From Haladaptatus sp. ZSTT2 (GTDB lineage Archaea; Halobacteriota; Halobacteria; Halobacteriales; Halococcaceae): a DNA stretch of 64,000 bases. The notes beneath the pieces are model-generated. The model ran no database searches. It had not been told where the DNA came from and saw only the letters and a list, made by a program, of their open reading frames with translations. Position numbers and translations under genes: made by a program. Location: the NCBI RefSeq assembly GCF_037081775.1, contig NZ_JBAMHQ010000001.1, positions 2,232,001 through 2,296,000 of the forward strand. The letters are read 5' to 3'. Shown piece by piece: positions 26,854 through 34,780 of the stretch (positions are counted from its first letter, which is position 1; every line of letters begins with the position of its first letter).

Positions 26854-27687
26854 TTACTCAGCGAGGGTGGCTCCCGGCGGATGAATACGACACGAAGCCG
26901 CGTCGTAACCCGCATCAGAGAGGCCGGTACCGAGGGCGAACACCGTCTGGCCGAGCATCGCCATCGCCGCCTGCCCACCATCTGCTCGCACGGCCTCGAT
27001 TGCTTCCTCGACTTCCGGCGTCAGCAAGTCCGCCTCGCGGGCGAACTTCCGTGAGGCAATCATGAACCGCGTGAGCGTCGGTTCCTCCATCAGGTAGGCG
27101 AGCGCGCGCTCGCCTGCTTTCGTGAGCTGTGCGGTGTCGCCAGTGATGATATCGGCGGTCGAAAGCGACCCGAACGTGATGTACTCGACGCGCGCTCTGG
27201 CGGGAATGCCGTCCAACAGGCCGTAGCCGGGCGCGCCGGGTTCGAGCCGGACAGGAACGCCGCCGCGAGCCTGTGCAACCACGTCTCCAAGGCCGGTTCC
27301 GGCGGTCACTTCGCCTGCGTGAGCGAGGCCGACGAGCGCGTTCTCAGAGCGATGGCAGTCGGAGACGGCGTTCGCAGCGAGTGCCGCACCGAGGGCGGTT
27401 GCTCCGGAGACGCCAAAGCCCGCGCTGATGGGGAGGTCGGTCGTCGCCGTCACCGTACACGTCACGCCGAGTTCGGTGAGGACGTGGTTTACCGCGGCCA
27501 TCTCTGCCTGCTGGTCATTGAGCGTGACCGTTGTCTCGTCGGCCGGTTCGACGGTGACGTGAACGCAATCTGAGAGGGTGAGGCCGGCCCCGCGCGACCC
27601 TGCACGGAGCGGGTTGTCATGGTGATGGGCGCTGAAAAATCCGGTGACGTGGCCAGGGACGAACGCTTCTGCACGCTCGCGGCTCAT
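26854..27687 (-). CDS. Pantoate kinase (GHMP family)
   Basis: The 277-residue kinase phosphorylates pantoate in the archaeal CoA pathway. It has the GHMP fold with PISAGFGVSGATALGAALA as the phosphate-binding loop (about residues 86-104). It is followed after 36 bases by the ligase gene that uses its product. ATG at 27687 is chosen over the adjacent GTG at 27690. The homoserine-kinase-like members are a weaker alternative, but the neighbour supports pantoate kinase. Confidence 0.92.
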   Translation of the reverse strand: MSRERAEAFVPGHVTGFFSAHHHDNPLRAGSRGAGLTLSDCVHVTVEPADETTVTLNDQQAEMAAVNHVLTELGVTCTVTATTDLPISAGFGVSGATALGAALAANAVSDCHRSENALVGLAHAGEVTAGTGLGDVVAQARGGVPVRLEPGAPGYGLLDGIPARARVEYITFGSLSTADIITGDTAQLTKAGERALAYLMEEPTLTRFMIASRKFAREADLLTPEVEEAIEAVRADGGQAAMAMLGQTVFALGTGLSDAGYDAASCRIHPPGATLAE

Positions 27688-27759
27688 CACGCGTCTGCCT
27701 CCCGTGCCCAGTCGCCCAGCATTTTCTACTCGCGTCTCGGTTATGCGCTTGTAAAACGC

Positions 27760-28335
27760 TTACAGTTTGTCGTCGCTGAAGAAACCGGTGCGCTTTACGT
27801 CCTCGTCGTCGGTGCCCCACGGTGGGCTGAACTCCTCTATTGAGAGTTGGGGGAGGTGTTTTGCGCAGTGAATGTACGCCTCCTCGACTTCGACTTCGAC
27901 CCACACCTTCTTTCGGTCGGTGTTCGCGGGGTCGGTGACTCCCGCTATCTCCTTACGGAGTCGGGCGGGGCCGTTTACGTGCAGGCCAACCGTCGTATCC
28001 CACCAGTCGACGAACGTGAGGCTAGCGTAGGGGTTTTCCTTGATGTTCCCGAGCGAGGCGTGGACGCCGTTGCCGCGATACTCGGGATAGGCGAGCGTCG
28101 TCTCGTCTACAACGGTGACGAACCCGCGAGGGCCAAGGCGGGGCGAGCAATCGGTGTGCCCCTTGCTGTCGGCGGTGGCGAGAAAGAACATGATGCGCTC
28201 TGCGATGAATCGCTGCATCGCATCGTTTAGCTCCGCGTGCATGCTGTCTTCGTAGAAGCGCAACGCCTGTTCTTTGGTTTCAAACCGCTCCTGCAGGGTG
28301 TGCTCGCCGTCGCTGCCCGGCAGCTCGTCGCTCAT
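27760..28335 (-). CDS. Pyridoxamine 5'-phosphate oxidase family protein
   Basis: The 191-residue protein has the split beta-barrel FMN-binding fold. The landmark is AERIMFFLATADSKGHTDCSPRLG (not quoted in full beyond short parts: ATADSKGHTDCSPR), then FVTVVDETTLAYPEYRGNG, NIKENPYASLTFVDW and an end rich in acidic residues. Members bind FMN or F420 or haem, and the cofactor cannot be read from here. It lies on the same strand as the MFS gene upstream (28384), 49 bases apart, so the two may form a unit. Confidence 0.85.
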   Translation of the reverse strand: MSDELPGSDGEHTLQERFETKEQALRFYEDSMHAELNDAMQRFIAERIMFFLATADSKGHTDCSPRLGPRGFVTVVDETTLAYPEYRGNGVHASLGNIKENPYASLTFVDWWDTTVGLHVNGPARLRKEIAGVTDPANTDRKKVWVEVEVEEAYIHCAKHLPQLSIEEFSPPWGTDDEDVKRTGFFSDDKL

Positions 28336-28383
28336 TGTGAGCGCTTGGGAAGTTGGGACTATGGGCGTGTCGGTTTCCCGAGT

Positions 28384-29589
28384 TCAGTCGCTCTCGCCGC
28401 CTACAACCAGCGATTCGCCCCCCGTGAGCGGGACGTTCACAACGACGACATACAGGCCACCAGCGAGCAAGATGCCGCCGAGCGCGACGACCGCCATCGC
28501 CGGAGACGTGGCATCGGCCAGCGCGCCGCTCCCGAGTTTGAGCGGGACGCTGGCCACCGAGACGGCCATCGACATCGCGGAGAGGACGGTCGCCCGACCG
28601 ACCGAGGGCATCCGGTCGTTCAGGTGCTGTTCGACCATCGGTAGCGCCGCGTTGAACGTCGTGTGCATGAGCAAGAACGCCGGGAGCGCGACGAGCGGGA
28701 CGGCGAGCGTTAACAGCAGGCTCATCCCCAGCGCGAGCGATGCAGCCATGAGCCAGCGCTGGACGCCAATCCTCTCTTTGATTTGGTCTGCGTAGCCAGA
28801 CGCAATCGCCCCGGCCACCGCGAACGCGGCGTACATGATGCCCAACTCGTTGAAGCCAAGGCCGATTCGCGTGCTCACCGGCTGGACGAGAATCTCGATG
28901 CTCCACGTCGCGGCGTAGAACAACGCGACGAACATGACGAACGCCCGGAGCGGCGGGCGAAACAGCTTGCGCTGGATGACCTCGCGGACGTGGGCAAGCG
29001 AGAGCGTTTCCGCATCCGACGCCGCCTCGATGGTCGGCTCCGGCATCGTGAGCAGGACAACCGCGCTCAGCACGCCCATGATGGCGAACGCGACGAACGG
29101 ATAGCGGATATCTACGTCCGCGAGCCAGCCTGCCGCGAGCGACGACGCCGCACCCGTCATGAGCAGAACCGAGAACCCTCTCCCGCGAACCCGCGTGAAC
29201 GTCGCCTCCTCGCCGTACTGCTTCAGCGTGTCGTAGAGCCACGCGCTGTCGTTCCCAGAGCGCATGGTGATGGCAATCGCCCAGATGAAGTAGACGACGA
29301 GAAACGTCTCGAAGCGCTGGGCCACGGCAAACGCGAGCGAGCACCCGCTCACGATGAGCGCGCTCAACAGCATGCTCGTGCGCCGCCCGATACTGTCCCC
29401 GAGGTAGCCCGTCGGCACCTCCGCGAGGACGATGGTCACCGCGAACACCGCATCGAGCACCATAATTTCGGTAAACGAGAGATTTCTCGATTCGAGCAGG
29501 ACGACCCAGATGGGCGCGATGAAGCCGAATGACGCGCCTGCCATGTAGACGTAGTAGCGGACAATCAGGCTCGTCTGTGTTCGTGTCAT
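28384..29589 (-). CDS. MFS transporter
   Basis: The 401-residue protein has twelve predicted helices, with GYLGDSIGRRTSMLLSALI matching the cytoplasmic loop motif of the superfamily. The domain pattern and a 12-helix count suggest an exporter or sugar-type porter of unknown substrate. The ATG at 29589 has a strong GGAGGGG Shine-Dalgarno within 11 bases upstream, which fixes the start. It is followed by the PNPOx-like gene. Confidence 0.88.
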   Translation of the reverse strand: MTRTQTSLIVRYYVYMAGASFGFIAPIWVVLLESRNLSFTEIMVLDAVFAVTIVLAEVPTGYLGDSIGRRTSMLLSALIVSGCSLAFAVAQRFETFLVVYFIWAIAITMRSGNDSAWLYDTLKQYGEEATFTRVRGRGFSVLLMTGAASSLAAGWLADVDIRYPFVAFAIMGVLSAVVLLTMPEPTIEAASDAETLSLAHVREVIQRKLFRPPLRAFVMFVALFYAATWSIEILVQPVSTRIGLGFNELGIMYAAFAVAGAIASGYADQIKERIGVQRWLMAASLALGMSLLLTLAVPLVALPAFLLMHTTFNAALPMVEQHLNDRMPSVGRATVLSAMSMAVSVASVPLKLGSGALADATSPAMAVVALGGILLAGGLYVVVVNVPLTGGESLVVGGESD

Positions 29590-29799
29590 CCCCGTCCCCT
29601 CCAGTTAATAGAAGGAGGAACGCGGGAGGGAAAGCCGTTCCTCTGGGCAGTGCTGACACTGGCCAGGTTAGCGGCAGAAGAATTAGTGGTAGTGGTTCGC
29701 TTCCCGAGTCTTCGTCCTACGGACTCAGGCGTTGGCGATCTCTTGGGGACACCGTTGGACTGCACTTCGTTTGTCCGACGAGCTCCCACTCGATGGGGC

Positions 29800-29825
29800 G
29801 CGCCGTCGCCTATGGCGACAGGCGC
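29800..29825 (-). other. Strong hairpin at the 3' end of aspS
   Basis: Eleven base pairs (GCGCC and GTCGCC arms, with one bulged base) close a three-base loop. The aspS stop codon lies in the loop (29810-29812). No T-run follows. It could be a terminator or mRNA-end structure, or a coding coincidence. Confidence 0.5.
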
Positions 29826-31114
29826 TGACGATCTCGCGGGAACAGAACCGCTTCACGAATGTTCGACAGTCCGAGCATCGTCATGACGAGACGCTCGACA
29901 CCGTACGCCCAGCCCGCGTGTGGCGGCATGCCGTACTTGAACATCTTGGTGTAGTATTCGAAGGCGTCCGGGTCGAGACCCTGCTGTTTGAAGCCTTCGA
30001 CGAGGTTGTCGTAGCGGTGTTCACGCTGGCCGCCGGAGACGAGTTCCATGCGTGGGTGCATGAGGTCGAAGCCCTTCGAGAGGTCGGGGTCGTCGTCGTA
30101 ATCCTGAATGTAGAACGGCTTGATTTCGCTTGGCCAGTCGATGATGAAGTAGTGGCCACCGACGTCCTTACCGAGTGCTTTCTCGCCTTCGGTCGGAAGG
30201 TCGTCGCCCCAGACGAGCTGCTCGTCGAGTTCGCCCGTCGCGTTGATGCGCTGGATGGCTTCCTCGTAGGTGAGGCGTGGGAAGTCGTCTTCTGGCACTT
30301 CGAACTCGTCTTCGAGACCAAGAAGTTCGAGTTCGCGCTGGCAGTTCTCTGCGACCGCAGTGTAGGCTGCCTTGAGCGTGCCTTCGCACACGTCCATCGC
30401 CTCTTGATGGTCGATGAATGCGCTCTCGAAGTCGATCATCGTCGCTTCGTTCAGGTGGCGCGGCGTGTTGTGCTCTTCAGCGCGGAAGATTGGGCCGATT
30501 TCGAAGACGCGCTCTAAGCCGGAGCCGACCATGAGCTGTTTGAACAGTTGTGGCGACTGGTTCATGAACGCTTCCTGGCCGAAGTAGGTGATTGGGAACA
30601 GTTCCGTGCCACCCTCGGTGCCGGTTGCGACGATTTTCGGCGTGTTGATCTCGGTGCCGCCAACGGAGCGGAAGTAGTCGCGCACGGCGCGGAGGATTTC
30701 GGCGCGAATCTCGAAGATGGCCTTCGTCTCGTCGCGGCGGGCGTCTAAGGTGCGGTTGTCGAGGCGCGTCGAGAGTTCAGCGTCCACTTTTCCCGACGGG
30801 TCGAGCGGCAGCTCTGGCTCGGCAGGTGCGAGCACTTCGATGGAGTCGGGGACGATTTCGACGCCGGTTGGCGCGCGTGGCTCTTCTTCTGCCTTGCCGG
30901 TGACCTGCACGACGCTTTCGCGCGAGACGTGCGTGCCCGTCTCGACGAGGTCGTCGTCCATCTCGTCTTTCTCGAATTTGACCTGAATCTTACCGGTCTT
31001 GTCGCGAACGATGAGGAATGCAATGCCGCCGAGGTCGCGCGTCTCGTGCGCCCACCCCGCGATAGTGACCGTTTCGCCGGGCGAAACGTCTGCCGTGTGT
31101 GTCCGGTCTTCCAT
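29810..31114 (-). CDS. aspS: Aspartyl-tRNA synthetase (archaeal type)
   Basis: The 434-residue class II synthetase has an N-terminal OB domain (about residues 1-105, with [19 protein letters not shown]) and a catalytic core with [21 protein letters not shown] as motif 2 region and [18 protein letters not shown] as motif 3. The archaeal-eukaryotic type lacks the bacterial insertion. It may be non-discriminating and also charge tRNA-Asn, which depends on the rest of the genome. The start at [13 protein letters not shown] (31114) is chosen; the upstream 19 residues are not conserved. Confidence 0.94.
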   Translation of the reverse strand: MEDRTHTADVSPGETVTIAGWAHETRDLGGIAFLIVRDKTGKIQVKFEKDEMDDDLVETGTHVSRESVVQVTGKAEEEPRAPTGVEIVPDSIEVLAPAEPELPLDPSGKVDAELSTRLDNRTLDARRDETKAIFEIRAEILRAVRDYFRSVGGTEINTPKIVATGTEGGTELFPITYFGQEAFMNQSPQLFKQLMVGSGLERVFEIGPIFRAEEHNTPRHLNEATMIDFESAFIDHQEAMDVCEGTLKAAYTAVAENCQRELELLGLEDEFEVPEDDFPRLTYEEAIQRINATGELDEQLVWGDDLPTEGEKALGKDVGGHYFIIDWPSEIKPFYIQDYDDDPDLSKGFDLMHPRMELVSGGQREHRYDNLVEGFKQQGLDPDAFEYYTKMFKYGMPPHAGWAYGVERLVMTMLGLSNIREAVLFPRDRQRLSP

Positions 31115-31752
31115 ACCGGCGCATTTGGAGGCACTCCCTTTAACACCCGCGTTTTCACCGCTCACACACACCTCCTAAAACGAGGCGCATTCGCACCACG
31201 CGTGCCCTGCAATTTCTGCAACGCGCCCGTTTTCGTGACTTTCAGGGTTAGTATATCGGATACCGCAACGCGCCTTCGCTCTTCCATTCACACGCCATAG
31301 ACTTACCATTCTGTGTGGGATTTATGTCGGACTTACCTATTCTAGTAAACCTGACACTCCATAGGCGATGAGTATCAATTTATAGATAGTATCGGCTCCG
31401 TTGTGTGGGCACTTCCGAGAGATGACGGCGGTGTCTGTGGTGGTATTCTCATACTACCAGTATACTCCGATTCTGCCATGTTATTTAATCTCTGCACATT
31501 TTTTGTGTAAATAATATCTGTTTCTAACTATTCTCCGTCAATTCGTGCGAAAGTAGCCCAGAACATATTCAAAAACTGCAACGTTGGATTAACCTTATCT
31601 TAAGAGAGCACATACTATTGTTTGGTTAAAGGTAACCAGCATGGTGGGCGTGGGGGCCCAAGGGGAATACAATGGGGGAACGGCCAGTGTATCTGTGCCA
31701 TCAGTGTCTCTTGGTAACTCGTACGTGCATTTTGTGCTCAACGGTGATATAC
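31115..31752. other. AT-rich intergenic region upstream of the DUF7344 gene
   Basis: This 638-base stretch separates aspS (leftward) and a rightward HTH membrane protein gene. It is much more AT-rich than its surroundings, especially from 31440 to 31640. It holds the aspS promoter and a 6-base inverted repeat at 31623. No protein-like frame is convincing. It could hide a small RNA or be a remnant of lost DNA. Confidence 0.6.
31623..31638. promoter_or_regulatory. Inverted repeat TGGTTA-N4-TAACCA
   Basis: Perfect 6-base arms with a four-base spacer, 114 bases upstream of the ATG at 31753. It has the look of an operator for an HTH dimer, possibly the encoded regulator or its neighbour. Confidence 0.45.
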
Positions 31753-32376
31753 ATGAGTTCACTACAATCCGTCGCGCAAGACGCAAACGTGGGGGGAGAC
31801 GTTGCTATTAGAGCAGAGCCGCTTGAAAAGGACGTCATCTTCGAAATTTTGAAGAACCGCCGTCGCCGCGATGCGCTCCGCTATCTCGAAGAGAACGGGG
31901 GAACGGCCCGTCTCGACGAGCTCGCAGAGTACATCGCAGCGAAAGAAAACAACATCACGGTCATGGAGCTGTCCTCCGACCAGCGAAAGCGGGTGTACAT
32001 CGGGCTTTACCAATGCCACCTGCCAAAGATGGACGGCGCAGGCGTCATCGCGTTCAACAAGAACCGCGGGACGATTCAGCTCCTCGATGCTGCTGGTCAG
32101 CTCGACCCGTACCTGACGGAGACGCAGCCAGAAGCCGCATCGTCGCTCGGCAAGTACGTGATGGCCGTCGCCATCACCATCGGGCTCGGCGTCGCCGCGG
32201 CCCTCGCCGGACTTTCGCCGTTCACGGCGATTCCCGGCCTCTGGTGGGCCGCGCTCAGCACGGCCACGCTCGTCGCCGTCACCGGCGTGCAACTCTACCA
32301 GCAGTACCTCCCGGACGGTCGCCTGTTCGAGCTGCTCTCGGCCCTTCGCGCCCAGCAGATCCAGCCTGCCGACTGA
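31753..32376 (+). CDS. DUF7344-type HTH protein with two membrane helices
   Basis: The 207-residue protein has a winged-HTH-like DUF7344 domain (about residues 25-115, with EILKNRRRRDALRYLEENGG and the TARLDELAEYIAAKEN segment), then two C-terminal helices (about residues 135-175). This haloarchaeal family is thought to regulate transcription from the membrane. The start at 31753 is preceded by GGTGAT; the longer frame from 31672 has no support. Its targets are unknown. It lies next to another HTH gene at 32471. Confidence 0.8.
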   Translation: MSSLQSVAQDANVGGDVAIRAEPLEKDVIFEILKNRRRRDALRYLEENGGTARLDELAEYIAAKENNITVMELSSDQRKRVYIGLYQCHLPKMDGAGVIAFNKNRGTIQLLDAAGQLDPYLTETQPEAASSLGKYVMAVAITIGLGVAAALAGLSPFTAIPGLWWAALSTATLVAVTGVQLYQQYLPDGRLFELLSALRAQQIQPAD

Positions 32377-32470
32377 ATTCGGTCCGTACCGCACCTGAAA
32401 CGGCCGCTGACCGGCCCATTTTTTGTGAGCGAACATACATATCCGATGACATCCTTTTAGTAACGTGAAT

Positions 32471-32935
32471 ATGGGGCATATGGGGGGCAATGGAGACGGA
32501 GGAACGACGAGCAAACGCGTCCTCGACCTACTTGGCGATGCGGTTGCGCGCGAAATTTTACAGGCGGGCGTCGATGGGCCAGTGACGATAGACGACCTCA
32601 CGGCGCGCACGTCGGTGTCCCAATCGACGATCTATCGGCGTCTCTCTGCGCTCATAGAAAGCGGCCTCATGCGCGAAGAACACGGCGTGACGAGCACACC
32701 GAGTAAACGTGCGTACACCACGACAACCGAGCACATCGGCATCGACCTTGCCGAAGACGATTTCCGCGTGCACCTTGACCCGGCGATGCCGTACACGAAC
32801 GCCCCGCGTGAAATCGACATCGAGCCGCTGCGCGTCGACCTCGATACGCGAACGGTGACCATTGAACTCTCGCCCGACGATGCGCTGTTCGAACAGTTCG
32901 AGCGGTTGTGGGAGCTCCAACAGGAGTCGAAATAG
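32471..32935 (+). CDS. HTH transcriptional regulator
   Basis: The 154-residue protein has a winged helix (about residues 14-75) with the helix-turn-helix TARTSVSQSTIYRRLSALIE. The C-terminal half is acidic and beta-rich (LAEDDFRVHLDPAMPYT ... TVTIELSPDDALFEQ) and may bind a ligand or partner. It is of the ArsR/IclR-like haloarchaeal kind with no sure family name. Starts are possible at GTG 32465, ATG 32471 or ATG 32480. I take 32471 as nearest the TATA spacing. Confidence 0.75.
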   Translation: MGHMGGNGDGGTTSKRVLDLLGDAVAREILQAGVDGPVTIDDLTARTSVSQSTIYRRLSALIESGLMREEHGVTSTPSKRAYTTTTEHIGIDLAEDDFRVHLDPAMPYTNAPREIDIEPLRVDLDTRTVTIELSPDDALFEQFERLWELQQESK

Positions 32936-32973
32936 ATTAGCGTTCAAATAGATTCGGTGCGTAGAGAACGGAT

Positions 32974-33198
32974 ATGGCTAGTGACCGACCGGCTTCGGTG
33001 GCCAAAGCAGACCACTACCGACTTCCCGATGGCACGGTTGAAATCGTGTTCGCCGTCGAAGGTGGGCGCGTACTCACGTTCAGAGAGTACCAGTCGCCAG
33101 CGGAGTTCTCCACTGCGGTAGAAGACGGTGAGTATCTCGGCAGCCACGCGGGCGTCGCAGACCTCCCGAACGTGGAAGCGTTCCGTAATGATTTGTAA
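32974..33198 (+). CDS. Small hypothetical protein
   Basis: The 74-residue protein has no clear hydrophobic segment and one beta-rich centre (TVEIVFAVEGGRVLTFREYQSP). I do not recognise a family. It follows an HTH gene after 38 bases on the same strand, and its codon use resembles its neighbours, which supports it being real. It ends before the convergent glycan locus. Confidence 0.6.
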   Translation: MASDRPASVAKADHYRLPDGTVEIVFAVEGGRVLTFREYQSPAEFSTAVEDGEYLGSHAGVADLPNVEAFRNDL

Positions 33199-33281
33199 CC
33201 TCACGGCTCTCGAAACTGTCTCCTAACCGTGATACTATCCAGAGCGTTTATCAGCCGACAGAACAAAAATACAGTTGCTCA

Positions 33282-33337
33282 GGGCCGCGACGCACCTATG
33301 CCAGTTCGCGTGCCAGCGACTATTGTGGTTGCGGCCC
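33282..33337. terminator. Stem-loop between convergent genes
   Basis: Perfect 7-base arms GGGCCGC and GCGGCCC enclose 42 bases. The structure lies in the convergent gap between the small protein gene and the first glycosyltransferase. It may terminate one or both, but no T-run follows. Confidence 0.35.
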
Positions 33338-33378
33338 AGAGCCATTCTTAATTCATTGACATATCAACAGCCGGTGGC

Positions 33379-34314
33379 TCAGGCGCGGCCTGACAGACGC
33401 GGCTGGCGTGTCCCCTGTGAACGCCGGTCTTGGGCAGCGAACGCAGCTTCGAGTTGTCCGTAGGCTTTCGCCAGTCTGAGCAGGTAAAATAGCGCAAACA
33501 CGCCGACTTTCTCGCGCACGCTGAGCGTCTCCCAGCCCGCGACGAGCGTCCGCAACGCCCTTGGGGTCGGCGGCAGGTACGCACCCGGATTCACGAGCCC
33601 TCGGCGTGGCCGCCCGTACCGTGCGGGATACAGCTCCCTGAGTTGGGTTTTCCCGTGACCAATGCGGATTGCCTTTTTCACGAGCGACCGCACCGAGGTT
33701 CGCGCCGGGTGCCGAGCGACGATGTTGGCGGCAAAGCCGAGGGGGTAGCCTGCCGCCGCGACGCGGTTGCCAAATTCGAGGTCGCCGCTCGACGTAAGCC
33801 GGTCGTCGAAGGGGCCCAATTCCTCTATCAGACTCGCGCGGACCACGAGACAGCACGTCGGCGCGAAATCGAGCCGCGAGACGAAGTAGTCAACGCGCAA
33901 GTCGGTCAGGCGATTGTACTTCCCGGCGAAGGTTTCGGTGCCCGGTGAGTAGATTTCGACCGCACACGCGAGGTAGGACACGTCGTCGGCCATGCGTGCG
34001 ACGACGGCTTCGAGCCAGTCGGGTTCGACGGTCACGTCCGCGTCAACGAACGCAAGCAACTCGCCCGTCGCGTGACGAATCCCACGATTGCGCGCCGCGT
34101 AGGAACTCTGGATGTCGGCTTCGACGTGCAACTGGATGCGCGAATCGCGCGCGGCGAACTCACGCACCACCGCACGGGTGTCGTCGGTCGAGTTGTTGTC
34201 CACGACGAGCACTTCGAAGTCGTCGTCGGTCTGTTCGAGCAGAGACGAGAGGGTGAGCGCGATCCCGGCTGGGTCGTTGAAAACAGGGACGATAACCGAG
34301 ACCCGTGGGGCCAT
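33379..34314 (-). CDS. Glycosyltransferase family 2
   Basis: The 311-residue enzyme has the GT-A fold with SVIVPVFNDPAGIALTLSSL at the N-terminus, the metal-binding DxD as VDADVT (about residue 91) and acceptor-side ERVAAAGYPLG-like RVAAAGYPLGF. It transfers a sugar from a nucleotide donor in the cytoplasm, and it has no membrane helices. It is the first gene of the glycan locus. A tiny zinc-ribbon-like gene ends one base before its start. Donor and acceptor are not known. Confidence 0.88.
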   Translation of the reverse strand: MAPRVSVIVPVFNDPAGIALTLSSLLEQTDDDFEVLVVDNNSTDDTRAVVREFAARDSRIQLHVEADIQSSYAARNRGIRHATGELLAFVDADVTVEPDWLEAVVARMADDVSYLACAVEIYSPGTETFAGKYNRLTDLRVDYFVSRLDFAPTCCLVVRASLIEELGPFDDRLTSSGDLEFGNRVAAAGYPLGFAANIVARHPARTSVRSLVKKAIRIGHGKTQLRELYPARYGRPRRGLVNPGAYLPPTPRALRTLVAGWETLSVREKVGVFALFYLLRLAKAYGQLEAAFAAQDRRSQGTRQPRLSGRA

Positions 34315-34315
34315 C

Positions 34316-34537
34316 TCAATCGCTGCCGTGGCGGTCTTTCCACTCGCTTACGGCGGCCGAATCGTGGCGGACGGTCAGCGTTTTCGGCTGTGTCGGTTCT
34401 TCCGCTTTGCGCGCGCTCCACCGGCCAGATGCGTAATAGAGGGTTCGCGTCTCCTCCGCTTCTTTGCCGAGCAACGGTTGGCACAGCGCACAATCACTGG
34501 TGCGTCCGCCGGGGCGGTGCGGGCATCGCTCGCTCAT
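34316..34537 (-). CDS. Small zinc-finger-like protein
   Basis: The 73-residue protein opens MSERCPHRPGGRTSDCALC, which gives C, H and a CxxC pair spaced like a small zinc finger. The rest is charged and low in hydrophobic residues. It ends one base before the GT2 start on the same strand, so it may be co-transcribed. Its role is not known, and gene status rests on the cysteine pattern and the tight junction. A perfect inverted repeat lies 45-69 bases upstream. Confidence 0.5.
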   Translation of the reverse strand: MSERCPHRPGGRTSDCALCQPLLGKEAEETRTLYYASGRWSARKAEEPTQPKTLTVRHDSAAVSEWKDRHGSD

Positions 34538-34581
34538 AGGCTTCAATCGGGAACAACTCGCTTAGTTATGAGAGCGCTTCT

Positions 34582-34606
34582 CACACCGATGTTGGCGGTC
34601 GGTGTG
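34582..34606 (-). promoter_or_regulatory. Perfect 8-base inverted repeat CACACCGA-N9-TCGGTGTG
   Basis: The arms are exact and lie 45 to 69 bases upstream of the small zinc protein start, close to a TAACCA motif. It is a candidate operator for the start of the glycan locus. Confidence 0.5.
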
Positions 34607-34780
34607 GTTAATCGTCGGTTTCAATGAGAGATTGGCGTTCCCGTCCCACAGGTCACGTCACGCTACAGACACGAAGTCGCCAAAAGACGGCGTTTTCGAG
34701 CGCCTGCTGGCCGCTCTGGTCGTGAGTGCTGTTTAACCAGTCTATACTCTTGCACGTTCCTCTCCTCCTCTCGCGTAGGA

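Noticed and set aside
29590-29809. Possible small gene or RNA between the MFS gene and aspS
   Set aside because: Short hairpins are present (for example CAGTG/CACTG at 29648-29661), but none is strong and no frame has a start with support. I list only the hairpin at 29800.
31672-31752. A longer N-terminus for the DUF7344 protein
   Set aside because: The extra 27 residues are Cys-rich and unlike the family, and the ATG at 31753 has its own ribosome-binding site.
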